A DNA stretch of 64,000 nucleotides from Cyclaneusma minus (GCA_037179335.1 JAKZHN010000064.1:21094-85093), one strand, 5' to 3'; counted from the first letter of the stretch, positions 1 to 11,998 are shown. The notes: generated by a model from the sequence alone, not told the origin. Program-made: numbers and translations.

Positions 1-378
1 CTGAGCCCAATAGGTCTCGTTGATGTACCATGATGCCGCTTGTGAAGCCTCCAGGTTCTCCGGCGTCATTTCGAAGAATGTGCCATGGATAATTGCATCG
101 CATACTGTAATCGGTGTCCAATTGGAGTTATCGGGGATCACAGACCATGTCACGGTCTCGTTCAGCAGGAAGGGGCAGAGAGAGAAGGTCTGATTGTAGA
201 CGGTGGTGTTTGTCCAAGATGGCAAAGGACCAGGATTCAGGACGAAGGGTGGCTTGGACGTGACATTCGTTGACATCTCGATCTTGTTGGCAGCGACGGA
301 TGCTGCAAGATTGAGCGATGCTGCTGCAAGTAACGGTCGGCACCATCCACGGCGTTGGGGCAAAACACTCGACAACAT
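1..378 (-). CDS. Putative secreted N-glycosylated protein, N-terminal part (cut by window edge)
   Basis: An open frame of 126 codons runs on the minus strand from an ATG at 376-378 to base 1 without a stop, so the gene continues beyond the left edge. The N-terminus has basic residues (about residues 9-15) followed by a hydrophobic Ala/Leu-rich stretch (about 16-30, PLLAAASLNLAASVAA), which looks like a signal peptide. The following 95 residues contain several N-x-S/T sequons (NVT, NTT, NQT, NET, NWT, NET) and two Cys, as expected of an exported glycoprotein. No family is recognised. The frame has ordinary GC content and codon use. The alternative is a chance open frame, but the signal peptide plus dense sequons argue for a real gene. 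No intron is evident in the visible part. Confidence 0.6.
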   Translation of the reverse strand, partial: MLSSVLPQRRGWCRPLLAAASLNLAASVAANKIEMSTNVTSKPPFVLNPGPLPSWTNTTVYNQTFSLCPFLLNETVTWSVIPDNSNWTPITVCDAIIHGTFFEMTPENLEASQAASWYINETYWAQ

Positions 379-919
379 CTTGAACTCAACAACTGGCCAC
401 AACAGATGTTTATCGTGGCTCAGCTAGCCGGGACGAAGAGTTCCGAAGCAAGGGGAGGTGAAAACCGGCACTGTTCATTCAGCAGGAGGATGTGAAGGGT
501 GAAGATGAAGGCTAGACGCCAACCTTGACATATCCTAATGTCATTCGACTGGACGACGATCTCGTGTCTTGTACAAGATCTTCGCCATTGTTTTCTTTAC
601 TACTGTTTTTCCTGGATTGATGGGGCGAGCTGCCATAGAGACCGGGTAGCGGAGAACTTTTCCTGTACCAGACTTTCAAATTTATGGTTGAGCGGGCCGC
701 GTCGCCGTTGATACTCGTCCAAGATCAGTGATCATTAATATTCCCGGTCACTTCAACTAAAATACCCCAATTATGGAATACTCCCATTGCCTGCAATATT
801 TCGAATCACCTGGAATATTCTGATCTAATTCCTAGTTATCACGAATGTTGATGATCGTTTGGAAGATTTCCAATTATCTAGACACACGAGACGCTTCATT
901 CGTCACACTGTAAGGTAGG
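379..919. other. Intergenic, no gene seen
   Basis: This is the upstream region of the secreted-protein fragment. Around 730-860 it is AT-rich with short near-repeats of GGAATATT-like words. No open frame of note, no RNA gene and no clear TATA box are visible. Confidence 0.5.
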
Positions 920-3255
920 TTGCAAATTCTACTGTGAACTCTGTCAGGGACTCGTGCCATGGAGAGAAATGACCTTCGGGGACTGCGCTAGACGTCTACA
1001 GCAGGAAGAACTTTCGACAACAGGTCTTTGTGCACGGCGACGTGTACTCAAGTATTCTTTGAGAATTGAGGCTACTGGGTGTGAAACGGTCGAAAACGCT
1101 TGTGTGGACAAATATACTACACCACCGCATTCGCGGTGAGGTGATTGTGATTCAGGTTGATCCTCAATGGGCATTCTTGTCGACTTGGTTCTGTGTTAAC
1201 ATCCAAAGGTCGTCAGAAAGGGAGCTTTTATAGCCAGGCACAGGACAGCAGGAGCTGTTCGTTGTGCACACTTTGGGGAAAATTCAATGCTGTAACGAAA
1301 TTGACAGCGAGTAGAATGTTCGTCGCTGAACTTTGGTTTCGCCAGCAGGGAAACTCCTCGACAGCGGAAGACTTACTTGATAATGTATTTCCCTCGGCTT
1401 TTTGAAAGATGATGAATCATGTGTACCTAGATAATAGTGGACTTATCAGCTTGGATGGATATACTGGAGCAACGCACTCGCAGTTTAGGTGAGTGACCTT
1501 GTGATCCCCGAATTGTTCTTGAAGTACAGAGGTCGATAGGAAGGTGGCCTTTATAGCCAGAGGAATAGCAGGAGCAGGTAGATTTACCAGCGCCTGCGAA
1601 GCAACACCCAAACTGCAATCAAGCAACAGCGAGTAAAGTGCCCGATGTTGGCGTTTGCTTTCGACAGCAAAGACACTCTCCGACAGCAGCCGCCCTCGAA
1701 CAACAAAGAAATTCCTCGAATCTGCTTTCTGGTACTTTTTGGTAGATGATGGATCTTCTCAGAAAGAAGGACGTAAAATAAACAAATGGAAGAGTACAAC
1801 TGCAAGAGCAACTGACACGCAGATGAGTGAAGAGTGATTGGTTGAAAGTAGCCTAATGCTTGATACTGTGAACCGTCGGTCTTCGGAGTTTAAAGATCGT
1901 TAGAAAGAAAGCTTTTATAACCAGCTGCTCCCCAAAGCCTGCCAAGTAGACCTCCAGACTACAGTCAGCTGATACCGAGTAGACGATCCGGCGTTAGCTT
2001 CGGTCTCAACAAAAAAGCGTACTATCGACAGCAGAGGCTTCTCTCGACAACGAACATTTCCTTGGGCTTTCTTGGAAGACAACGAGGTGCATATGGAAGA
2101 GGGTATGGGTTTCAACAATTCAAAGCATGTCCTCTGATAACGCACCCGCGATCGAGCAGTTAGCCCTAAACGAGACTGGTACCATCCAGTAGGTATTGAC
2201 GATGACCGTTGTTTTCTCTGACAATAAAAGGTCGATGGGATGATGGCGTTTATAGTTAGATTGCCTGCAGGATTGCTGAGGCTCTTCTATCGGTTAGGAC
2301 ATATACCGCACGTGGTGTGCACGTGCTTAGCGCCAGGCTAGCTAGCGGGCAGGCTTAGAGCCTTGAGCTCTACCCTGCGCTCTCCTCCCCTCACCTCAGC
2401 ACAACAAAAGCCACTCTACTAGCACGATTTTCAAACTCTGGTAGCGAAGAAAAGTGACAGTGGATAGATACTACGATGTTTGCAACTGTTTTAGACGACA
2501 AGGAGAAGCATCGACAGCAAACGTCTATCAACAACATGACCTCTCAACTTGTTCCTGCAAAACATCGAGACTCTTGAACCTAGAAAGCCGCTGGCTTTGC
2601 AAAACCTAGCCATTCCACTAACTTCAGTAGCGTACTCCCAGCCGATTCATTGGCCTTACCCGACTCTCGTCGCCATGTTGGCTACTCCATTCTCCAACCT
2701 TCGTTGACTTTTTGAAGATAAGTGGGATGGTGACTTATATAGCCAGTTACTCGTGATGGAGCTGCCCCATTGGCGCCTTTACTGTCCCGTGGCCATGAAG
2801 ATGTGACGCCCGAAAGCAAATGCACTGCATAAAATTTGCCCTACTCTCCGACGGCAAGAAGAAGTGTCAACAGCAGACATCTACCAACGACAACAGTATC
2901 CCTAGAATTTAGTCTCGGCAAAGTAGCAATATGCCGAATCTCATGAATTTGAAAGGTCTTGAGTCAAAGAGCTGAAGGAATACCACAAATCCCCGACGTG
3001 GCTACTGAGCAATGGACCATGAGAAAAGGCATCGTTTGGTCTGTACTTGCTTGTCCAAATATTGCTAGGAAGGCATTTCTTTATGGCTAGATGGCCAGCA
3101 AAACAGCTGCGCTAGCGCTTGCCCTGGATGATGGTCGCAAGGAAGTGACGGTGAGTAGGATCTTCTGGTATTTGCATAAAGCTTCGACAGTGGGAAGAAG
3201 TGTCGACAGCAGAATCTTTCCACCACGATAGATATTCGTAAGCTTGTGTCAAATT

Positions 3256-3373
3256 TGTCAGCCTGCCATATCAGGCAGCAGCACTAGCTCCTTTATTAGC
3301 GCGCCATCCCCAGCTCCATAAGAGCTGGCCTTAGCTAGACCTTCCCAATGTCAAGCACCTACGTCCCTCAACA
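3256..3373 (+). repeat. Left LTR of the TRIM-like element
   Basis: 118-bp terminal repeat, TG...CA, matching 4319-4436 except for six substitutions. Confidence 0.9.
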
Positions 3374-3533
3374 GGTAATAAGCCCTCGCGCTTTTGCGCT
3401 CCATTTTCCTCCAACTCAAAGGGCTAGGCTTCCGTGGGTACCACGTCAACGCCAACTTCAGCTCTATTTTGAGCAAAGGCGGGAGCTGCCTCAAAGTGCC
3501 AAGTCAAGGTTGTTTGCAAGCCCTTTAAGCTGC

Positions 3534-3674
3534 ACCCTCAACCTGGTGGCTTTGAGCATTGCGCTCACCACCCTTAATTTGGTGGCTTTGAGCATTGCGC
3601 TTACCACTCTCAATCTGGTGGCTTTAAGCATTGCGCTTACCACCTTTAATTTGGTGGCTTTAAGCATTGCGCTC
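3534..3674. repeat. 36-bp minisatellite inside the TRIM-like element (4 copies)
   Basis: Four head-to-tail copies of a 36-bp unit (the first is 3 bp short) lie just inside the left LTR. The unit is a multiple of three. The plus-strand ORF 3348-3809 reads it as a 12-residue repeat, LNLVALSIALTT. Differences between copies are mostly C/T or A/G transitions. Confidence 0.9.
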
Positions 3675-4318
3675 ACCATCCTCATAGGCGGGAGCTGCCT
3701 TAAAATGCCAAGTTCTGCTATTTTAGCTGCGCCGCTGAGGCCAGACCAACTAAATAGCCGTGGGCCCTACGATAGTGCCAGACTGCAAGCTTCCCTCCAT
3801 CTGCGCTGAGCAGGTCTGAGTAGTAAAGCTGAGCCCCGCTGAGTCAATAAATCATATATTGAACTGGTCGCTCCAATGAATCATATATTAAGCTAAACAG
3901 CCTCAAAGTCCCCCAGGGCACTCGAGAAGCCCTTAAATGCTGAGGCCAGAAATAAGAAAGCCCTCACATGCTGAGGCTACAAAAATCCCTACCAAAGCCC
4001 TTGCGGAGGCCCTACCTTATATTTAAAATATACATCTTTAATAAGCAATATACGCAGCAGAAGCATACAAAGTTTGAGTTAAGGTTATTTTAGAATTAAA
4101 TGGCTGGTTTATAAAAATGCATACCAAGTTAAAATTAAAATTATTTTAGAATTAGATGGCTGGTCTACAAGATAAAGCTGTGATTGAATTGGACGGATAC
4201 AAGGTTAAGGGGGGTTAGGCTAAAGGGAGTGGTGAATTACCAAAAAAAAATGGGATACATTGGAAGGATTTGGAAGCAAGGAATTAAGGAAAAGCTACAG
4301 GGCTAGCCCTGAAGGGGG

Positions 4319-4436
4319 TGTCAGCCTGCCACATTAGGCAGCAGCACTAGCTCCTTTATTCGCGCGCCATCCCCAGCTCCACAAGAGCTGGCCTTAGTCA
4401 GACCTTCCCAATGTCAAGCACCTACGTCCCTCAACA
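4319..4436 (+). repeat. Right LTR of the TRIM-like element
   Basis: 118-bp terminal repeat preceded by the purine tract GAAGGGGG and followed by the target duplication AAATT. Confidence 0.9.
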
Positions 4437-4800
4437 AAATTTGGGACATAATGAAACAAGATGTAGAGAATTACAGGCTGTATAAGCTGGATGAACCGCA
4501 ACGCACTCGCTCGCATGAGTCTCATTACCATATGACCACAAACCGGCACTTTTTTTCTTTGATGTCCAAAGGTCGTCAGGAAGTGCCCTTTTATAGCTTG
4601 CAAATACCACGTGGTCTAGCGCTAAGAGATTCTACAGCGATTGAGCGGCGGAGAAATGATAGCAGCGGTGGTTGTTAGTGATGTTTGAAGGGGGATTATG
4701 AGATGACGAAGGAGTCTGTGCGTGGATGCTTGCACTGGGAATAGAAGGTGACTCCGAACCTGTGAGAGCTTATCTCAACACTCAGTGAGCCGGCTCGGGG

Positions 4801-5599
4801 TGGAATTTCTTGCACGTAACTTTGGTGCAAACTTAGTATAGGTAAGTGCGAGAAATCCAAGTAATTATGAGAGATCTCGGCAATCGAGAAGAATCCAGAT
4901 AATCATGAGAATTTCAAGTCATTGGAAAAGGCTTTGAAGACTTGGTGTGTTAGGTGACGAGGCATCTTGCACACAGAAGAAGTTCCCTCCATGAGGGGGG
5001 TCACTCGGGACTTGACAGAGAGGAACTGACGTGTTCAACGAATGACAGACATAGTGAGTACCTACTGGCTTCGCAACTAGGCCCAGGATAACCTTCAATT
5101 GACTTCTCGGAGCACCGCCTCCGTGTGATGTTTTTGACTTTGTAATTTCCGCATCAACCAAGACACGAGATCCGCCGTTGTGGCAAGACGGGAAAGATGT
5201 TCACAGCCATCAACTGACTGAGATCGATAGACCCAAAAGCTCATCAGTGACAGTCTCAAGTCATGAAAGAGGTACGGAACAGTAGACTCAGGTAGAGAGT
5301 AAACATATTTTTCTTTTCCCTCGTCGACCGTAGTCGTAGCCCATAGATCAATTACCAATTACATATATCATAATATCCGCCCATTACATATCAAAATTCC
5401 AGCAAGCAGCAGACGCAGCGGCGCAAAAGGTATCGTAAGCAGGAATACGCCGCCCAGCGACACAAGACACCAACAATGCCGCGATTCAAATGTCTCCCAA
5501 TCTTCCAGACACGTGTCTCAGATGTTTTCCCCTCTTCTCAGATAAAAATGAACACTTTGTGTATGTGTATGTGACATGTGGGAAAGCTCTCGAGGAGTC
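4801..5599. other. Intergenic, no gene seen
   Basis: Lies between array A and the 3' end of the transporter gene. Short ORFs here (for example 5095-5358 minus) have no recognisable features. AT-rich at 5340-5400, possibly the transporter's 3' UTR/terminator region. Confidence 0.4.
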
Positions 5600-6927
5600 T
5601 TAGACAGTCTCGCGCTCAGTCTTTGCGCGTGCCTCGCGGGCTTTTTCCGACCAGGGGAAGTGCGCGACAGGGATGATGAAGAAGGAGTTGCTGTTCACGG
5701 AAAAATGTCAGCACAAGTCTCGTTGATATGTCTTTTCAGCGCAAACAAGAATTCACAAGAAAGGAGTCGACTCGACATGGAACGAAAAAGAAGCTGCGCA
5801 GACAGAAGAAAGGGGGCAGCTGAAATCCATGACTCGGGTAGAACCATCTTGGCGCGTTCCAAAAAAGCAACGTCGCCAGCGACTCCACATCTCCAGAGCC
5901 TCGGCTATCCAACGGCCCGAGCTCGTCTTGCATGATGTGTGCAGCGCATCGCAAGTGACGTGTAACACGACCCAAGACACGCATATTGCCCGAAAAACAA
6001 TCGAGCAGCTGCCTCCTGCGGACGACCGAATGCGATAGAGCATGCGAGATGAGATTGTGTACTGACCTGCTATCGGCGATACCCGCCAGCGCATTGTACC
6101 ACGCCAGGAAAGCAGCCAAGAGACCAAAGTAGCCTCCTGCGCGGTTCAGATCGTTGTACGATTTGCCGAGTCCTTGTTGGAATTCGGCGATGGCGAGGAA
6201 CATGAAGGCGAGGTCGAGGGTGAAGAAGAGCATGAAGAAGGCGACCGTAGACCGCAGCGTGCAGAGAAGGAGAATGAAGGTGAAGATAAACCAGCCGATT
6301 AGGTAGAAGCCGAGCGCGTTGTGTAGTTCGCTGTCACTGGTGTAGGCGGCGGCGATGTCGAACCCACCTGGGGTTTGGATGATGGCGTAGGAAATCCAGA
6401 AACCGCCGTAGGATGAGAGAGCTGTGGCACCGAAAGTGTTGCCAACGGCCATTTCCCTGCGGAATCGAGATTAGATATTGTCTATATGGTGTCTTGCCCT
6501 GTGTCTTGCCAAGGGGTGACATGGAATGGGTGCTTTGTGCTACTTACCACATGCCGGCAAGCAATTGAACGAGACCTCCGTAGGCATAGGCAGAGCCCAC
6601 CACGATGTTGGGAACAGTGGAACCGCGAGCGTTGACATTGACCAGAGAGAGGATGAAAGTGGTGAGGGCGAAACCGCAGAGTCCCAAGGGAGCTGGATTA
6701 CCGAACTTGCGCCCAGTCGTGGGTTTGTAGAGACCAGGTTGGAATTCACCACCAAAAGCTGGGAATCGAGCACTCTCGCCTGTGTTGACGTGTGCTAATG
6801 GGTTTCCGCCGTAATCGTAGCGTCGTTGAGCTGGGATCCCAGCGCCGGCGCTGTTGGCATGGTCGTGAGAGGAGGTGTTGTCATATTCCTTGTTGAGCGC
6901 CGGGTCGGCGGTGGCAGTGGTCGACAT
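5600..6927 (-). CDS. GPR1/FUN34/YaaH (Ato) family acetate/ammonium transporter
   Basis: A plasma-membrane protein of the AceTr family, whose fungal members (Ady2/Ato, Gpr1) import acetate or export ammonium. Model: exons 6927-6548, 6456-6067 and 5690-5600; introns 6457-6547 (GTAAGT...CAG, 91 bp) and 5691-6066 (GTCAGT...CAG, 376 bp, unusually long here). Splicing rebuilds an unbroken 286-residue protein: the first junction gives GMWEMAVGNTFGAT, the second ADSSNSFF. The family signature NPAPLG is at residues 77-82. About six hydrophobic segments follow, and a conserved FFIIPVAHFPWS lies near the C-terminus. Length and motifs match full-length fungal homologues. The cytosolic N-terminus (about 65 residues) is polar, as usual. 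Substrate cannot be told from sequence. Confidence 0.93.
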
Positions 6928-7076
6928 GGTGAGTGAAGTAAGGCGAGCTTTGGAGTAGTGAAGAGGATAAAACTACTTGGTGGGGTGGATGCGGCGGCGG
7001 CGAGGTGAGGATGGTTAGCGAGCTGGGAAGCGACAGAGAAGACAAGCAGCGGTAGGGCTAAGAGGGGGACAGCTGG

Positions 7077-7085
7077 ATATATAGC
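7077..7085 (-). promoter_or_regulatory. Candidate TATA box of the Ato-family transporter gene
   Basis: TATATA on the minus strand about 150 bp upstream of the transporter ATG, followed by a pyrimidine-rich leader (about 6960-7060 read on the minus strand). Position and CT-rich context fit a fungal promoter; there is no experimental support. Confidence 0.5.
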
Positions 7086-8212
7086 ATTGGCACGACACGA
7101 GCACTAGCCCGCAGACTATATTGCTCGAGTCTGTTAATCTGGGGGACGGCATGGGGACGGCAAGGCTAGTCCAATAAGAGCATGGGGGGGTGACAAGGGT
7201 GAAGCGGTTGCCAACAAGCTTGTGGGGCGTGGCCCAGGAAGTGGCATAAGTAGCTAGAAATGGAATGGCCTATCGTCCTACGGGACCTGGCTTGGTGGTT
7301 AGTGCTTTTGTTATCGAACCTTATGCCCACGCTCTAGGACCGAAGGGGCAATGAATGACACGAGCTAGGATAGCCGGTGACCAGAGTCCGGGGAGTCAGC
7401 GGACAAAACGGTAGTCCATAAAGTGCTAGCCGAAGTATACTTTCCATAATACTTATTGGTTCAAAAGTATGAGATTTCCTTTTTCGGACGCGCTACTTAG
7501 GTAAGAAAAGCTCTGACCACCCCATTAAAAGTCTGAGTAAATTGCCTATTTAGCCAATAGCAAATCTCTATGCTAAAGCTTACTTAATCGTTACTATTGT
7601 CCGCCATGCCAATTCTTCAGCACGGCCACGGCTCATGTCCGACGAGTGCGAGGGATAGATTGAACGCTGATGGGGTTCGCATCCGCAATTATGCAGTCCG
7701 TAATTATGCAGTCCGTTTCTTCACGCCCTGCACGTACTGGGCTCCGGCGAGGGTGGGGGGCCAGAGGAGGCAAGTGTGGCAGATCATATTAATTGAGGAC
7801 TTAAGGCCGGGCGGGCAGCCGACACGCCATTTGCTGGGGGTCGACGGCCCGGAGGATGAGAGGATGGATACAGATGCATGGCCGAGTCTACGGCACAGTC
7901 TGGGTGTCATGATTGGCCTCCCGACGACATGGGGCTCCTCCGACAATGCTGGATTTCATGGGAGACTTCGCGCCCTTTGGCAGCACACAGATGCGTTGAA
8001 GTTGTGCAGCTTCGTTGCGCAAGAGCTTGTCTCGACAAGCCATCCCATCAGTAAACTGTTGAATCGTTCATCCCACTCACCTTGGCCCGTAAGACATTCC
8101 CGGTGCAATTCATGCTTTTTCGGCTTCGCAGCCATTGCTTTTGGCTTCAAGCAAAACAAAGTAAATTGGTGGGAATCGAGACTCGAAAAGGACTGCCAAC
8201 CGGCCTGTGCTG

Positions 8213-8374
8213 TAATTGAGGACTTCGTGAACTACGCCCTCTTTCTTCCCGACCCCTTTCCTAGAAAGACGGCGATTTCGACGAGAGTATTTAATTTCAA
8301 GATCGGTAGCAGCTAAAGGCTCTCTTCTGAGAAGGGGTAGAAGAGAGCGGCGCAGTTTACGGAGTCCTCAATTA
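8213..8374. mobile_element. MITE-like inverted repeat, 162 bp
   Basis: The ends are inverted copies of about 45 bp starting TAATTGAGGACT. The right arm at about 8330-8374 is the reverse complement of the left, with scattered substitutions. It overlaps the end of the 7597-8316 open frame. Small size, long arms and lack of coding capacity fit a miniature inverted-repeat element. No clear target duplication could be fixed. Confidence 0.55.
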
Positions 8375-9135
8375 AATTTGTTCAACTGCTGCCAAAAACA
8401 AAGACCGGATGATGCTTGGGTCGCGACAACAAGCCGTTCGAGACGCTGCGGCTAAGGCGCTGGTCGAAGTCCAGCATTGGTACCTTAAACTCAGTGCGGC
8501 CAAGGGAGTGAGCAAGCTTCAATATCCAACTCACCTGTCTACCTATCCTTTGAAACAATTGAAATATTCTCCGAGGCCGTGGTCGAGATCAGGCTGATCA
8601 GCACTATTGATGTGCTCGGACGCGGGACCGTCAGAGTTGGCAGCAATTCGCAGAGCTCGCGCGGTGCTCACAGCGCAACACAAGTCGCCGTTCTGGATCC
8701 AGCGGACACGGTCATAACAAACAAGAATTGAAGTGCGGGTTCGTTTCAGCTTCTGGCAGCCTTCTGGACCGCAGGACGTTGAAGGGAGGCTGGCCTTGGC
8801 CGTGGACAAGAGCTGCCCCCAAAGCTTGATCGACCGACATCTGCGGAGATGCAATTTCGCCTGGATGCAGGAATCTCCAACTCCTGAGCTCGTACTCGTC
8901 GTCTCCTTTGCGGGGAGATTCGTAAGGCGACGATCCTGTGGAACGGGTGGAGACGTCCAGAAGCAGGCGGCGCGACGATTGAGGGAGTGACGCCGACGCG
9001 ACTTTTCTAACGTCGATGATGTTTTTTGCAAAAGGCGACTTTTTGGTGATGCAGGAATCAAGTGTGGCGGAGTGCGGCCCGCTCGCTCCGACGCTAGGCC
9101 AGACCACGGCCTCAATCTCAGCTCGCTCTCGTATT

Positions 9136-9169
9136 CTCCGCTTCTTCTCTTCTTCTCTTCTTCTCACAG
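9136..9169. repeat. CTTCTT-type microsatellite
   Basis: Pyrimidine tract built from CTTCTTCT repeats. Confidence 0.7.
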
Positions 9170-11998
9170 CCTGAAACTTTCCACCGTGCCGCCATCACAT
9201 CGTTTTAATTTCACCCACCCACGGCAGGCCGCAGTTCATTGCTTATTCAAGTTATTTATATCGGCCTGAATTCTTCTTCAAAACCTACTTCTGACCAACC
9301 ATCCATTTGTTTCAGCTTTCACATGCTCCACCAAGTCCCAAACGACGTGTGTCACTTTCCGCCTGCAGCATCTTGCTTCTCAGCCCGACCATGCTGACAA
9401 GCACTGCATGTCCTGCTTCCTAGCCCAGAAGGAAGGCGCTATTTTTATTCCTATTTCACCGAAGGAAGACCTAAAATCCCTCTACTTCCCGGACTGTTCA
9501 CCGGCCATCCTCTGCCATGAGCCGCTGGCTACCTCCCGCATTTCCTCTCGCCCGAGCAGCACCACGTCCGGACAAATGCCACAACCGCTGACACTGTAGC
9601 ATCAATTTGCAACCGCCAGACGCGCGACTCCAAGTTTCAAGTACCAAGTACCAAGTCAGCCTCAGCGGGTTCTAGACTCCACCGTTCCCTCATCACAACC
9701 AAACCAAATTCTCCGTGATTGACATGATCACACAACCAACGTGCACCTCGCCAATCGGACACCCTCAAGCCCTCAAAAGCCCCCCGTCGCGCCATACTCC
9801 CCTCCCCCAGGTCAAACGACTGCAAATTCGCAAGTCGCAATGGTCGCTTGGAGGAGTTAGGCATTCGGAGAAATATACGGCACGGAACACGCCATCTTGT
9901 ATCAACATCCTTGGCTGTTCAGCTCGGTGAAGAAACGCATGCAGTGTGCTTCGGCTCACGCAGCCGAGTGGACCTTACCACTGTGCTGGTAGCTGTCAGG
10001 ACGGAAGAACCCCCCTTTTGGGGATGACCCTAAATTACTAACACTTCTTTGCCCCTATTTCCACAGCATTACGACGGCTCGATATAGGGCATCAGGACCA
10101 CTGGCCTCGCTTCTCAAGAGACCAACACGACAGAGACACGTGGTGTGTCCTGCATAGGACCCTGAACCGCGCCACAAGTCAAAATAAGGATGTGTTTCCT
10201 CTGTCACTTCTCTTGCGCATATCTCAGCTTCATATGCCGTCCCAGAAACCCAAGTGTTGTTAGCCTACATACCGCATGCAGCTTACAGGCAGGTCGCAGA
10301 TCGATGTCGATGTCGGATCCAAGCGCACCAGTGAGGGCTGCACTGGAACGAAGCACCGCATTATTCCAGAGCACCACTCAACGGCCTGCTCATTCCGGAA
10401 GCCTTCCTTTACGGAGATACCAATGCCGATGCATTGGATGGCTGACGGCCTGCGCGTTTCATCCGCCTATTGCGTCCCGAAACCTCGTCACGTTACAAAT
10501 ATCACTGCTCGATATGATAGCTCGAGGCCTCGACTCTTTCGAGTCGTCGACTCTTAACTCCGGCCCCCGATGTTTCTCGCCCTTCAACTTCTACTGGAAT
10601 GGACCAGCACTAATACGCTACAAGCTAATCCCTAGCATCAACACCGTCGACACCAACTAGTTCTCAGCGAATCAGAAAATCCATCCGACTTCCCAGCTTC
10701 CCCATACCCCAGATTTCTCCACAAACTACAAACGCCTAGCTCAACTCTAGTCCATGCTGTCATCTACCGGGTACATGGAACTTCGAATTCATCCAATCGC
10801 ACGCCTCACCCAGCCTCCTTTACCCTAGACTTGGCTAAAAAAGAAGCTTTCACGATCGTGAACCTAATCTCAGGGCAGCCCATGTCCCCGGGACACTTCG
10901 AGACTTTCAAGGCTTTACATCACGAGGGCTGAAAAGGCGCTGTCTGTCGCATCGTATTTGAAATCCCCATTCCCTGGATCAAGGATCTAGCTCCGAGGCC
11001 GACGCTTGAGGTGGATGGCTTTCTGACGCACCATAGAACCTGCCCAACCAGAAAGAACTGGAATTCCGGACCAAAGGTGAGCGGTTCAGCCAACGCCTCG
11101 AGCTCGATATGAAAGCGACCATAAGTATTTGCAGCTGGTTAAATGACTCATCTCTATGACCATATCCGACCCGAGAGATCTGCTCAACCCAAACGAACGG
11201 TCTCGAGCTCGAGTAAGTCAATGCGGACAAAACTACACTACCCCACACCCGCCACCCACGACCAAAAAGCCTCACTAACCCAGCATTACCCCACAAACTC
11301 CACAAAATTCATGACATCCGTCTATCCCCAAGCGGTCAAGCATACCAAAGCCAGCGAATCCCGGATCACCGCTCACATGAACAACGCCAAAACGGGACAG
11401 CTCATCGACAACTTCGATACTACCTGCTATAGGTAAGCATCAAGCTTTCCCATATGCAGCGCACTTGGTTGCATTAGATTCGGCAGTCGGCAGCACTAGC
11501 ATGGGTGAGCTTGGTAACTAGAATACATGGATAGGTATGAAGTAGTACGCTGCGTCATCTTAAGGTTGGCTGGACCCTGATGACGATGTTGCGGCCTTGT
11601 TGGTCATGTGGGAAGCGGCTCTTTTTGGCATTTCATGCTAGAGTACTGTCTTCTGTCTGTCTTGTTGGACCACAGAGTAACTGCGATTATGTCACTGACG
11701 GAATTGCTTCTGAGCCTACTTGCAAGCGAATTATTTGAGTAGCATTCCTCTTCACGACTGGCAGCTAGGCTCACTAGGGATTGAATTGATTTAGAGTACT
11801 AAAAGAGGTAAGTTCCCAAGCGTTCTCGGACTTGAAACCCTTTTTTTCGTGCTGCCATTATAGGCACCTCGTATCTTGCCATTCTTCACCCTCCTCCATC
11901 CACCTCTGATCAGAATGTTATGAGCATCAGCGTTAGCTATTGCAGGATCAATGCTGTCCCAGACAGTCCCACTCCCAATCCGAACTGGAACCGCCGAT

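Larger units (their letters stand above)
3256..4436 (+). mobile_element. TRIM-like miniature LTR retrotransposon, 1181 bp, 5-bp target duplication AAATT
   Basis: Two 118-bp direct repeats (3256-3373 and 4319-4436) begin TGTCAG and end CAACA, giving the TG...CA ends of LTRs. They differ at six positions, five of them C/T transitions. The element is flanked by a perfect AAATT duplication (3251-3255 and 4437-4441). A purine tract, GAAGGGGG, sits immediately before the right LTR, as a polypurine tract should. After the left LTR comes GGTAATAAGCC, a weak candidate primer-binding site. The roughly 945-bp interior has no gag or pol, so mobilisation would need proteins from another element. It interrupts an array A unit. 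Plus strand was chosen from the position of the purine tract. Confidence 0.9.
920..4800 (-). repeat. Array A: tandem TATA-cassette units, minus orientation, about 325-360 bp each
   Basis: Diverged tandem units read on the minus strand. Their TATA boxes (CTATAAAAG-like) lie near 1230, 1552, 1914, 2250, 2737, 3080 (degenerate) and 4592. Spacings are about 323, 363, 336, 487 and 343 bp, and 324 bp for the last pair once the inserted element at 3256-4436 plus one target-site copy is removed. Just downstream of each TATA box is a related segment (CTTTCTGACGACCTTTGG in the best copies). Upstream are copies of TCGACAGCAG, often paired 19 bp apart (1661/1680, 2025/2044). A further block, GCGAGTGCGTTG on the minus strand, recurs near 1470-1482, 2139-2150 and 4498-4510, with a weaker match near 1130. 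One unit has a 76-codon ORF starting at 1174, but the reading frame is not kept between units. Function unknown. Confidence 0.75.
7100..11998. other. Gene-poor stretch, no confident gene
   Basis: Several medium ORFs occur (7597-8316 plus, 239 codons; 8543-9115 and 8712-9167 minus, overlapping in different frames; 10190-10660 and 11143-11436 plus), but none has a recognisable domain, intron structure or signal peptide. The 7597 ORF ends inside an inverted-repeat insertion. At about 10700-11000 plus, a protein-like stretch (including RIVFEIPIPWIKDLAP) is broken by stops and may be a relic coding region. CT-repeat tracts and intergenic sequence fill the rest. Confidence 0.4.

Noticed and set aside
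7597..8316. 239-codon plus-strand ORF
   Set aside because: No recognisable domain. It contains a local duplicated AATTATGCAGTCCG and its last third lies in a MITE-like inverted repeat, so a chance open frame is more likely.
8543..9167. Two overlapping minus ORFs (190 and 151 codons)
   Set aside because: Different frames over the same DNA, low-complexity Arg/Ser-rich translations, no motif and no intron evidence to prefer either.
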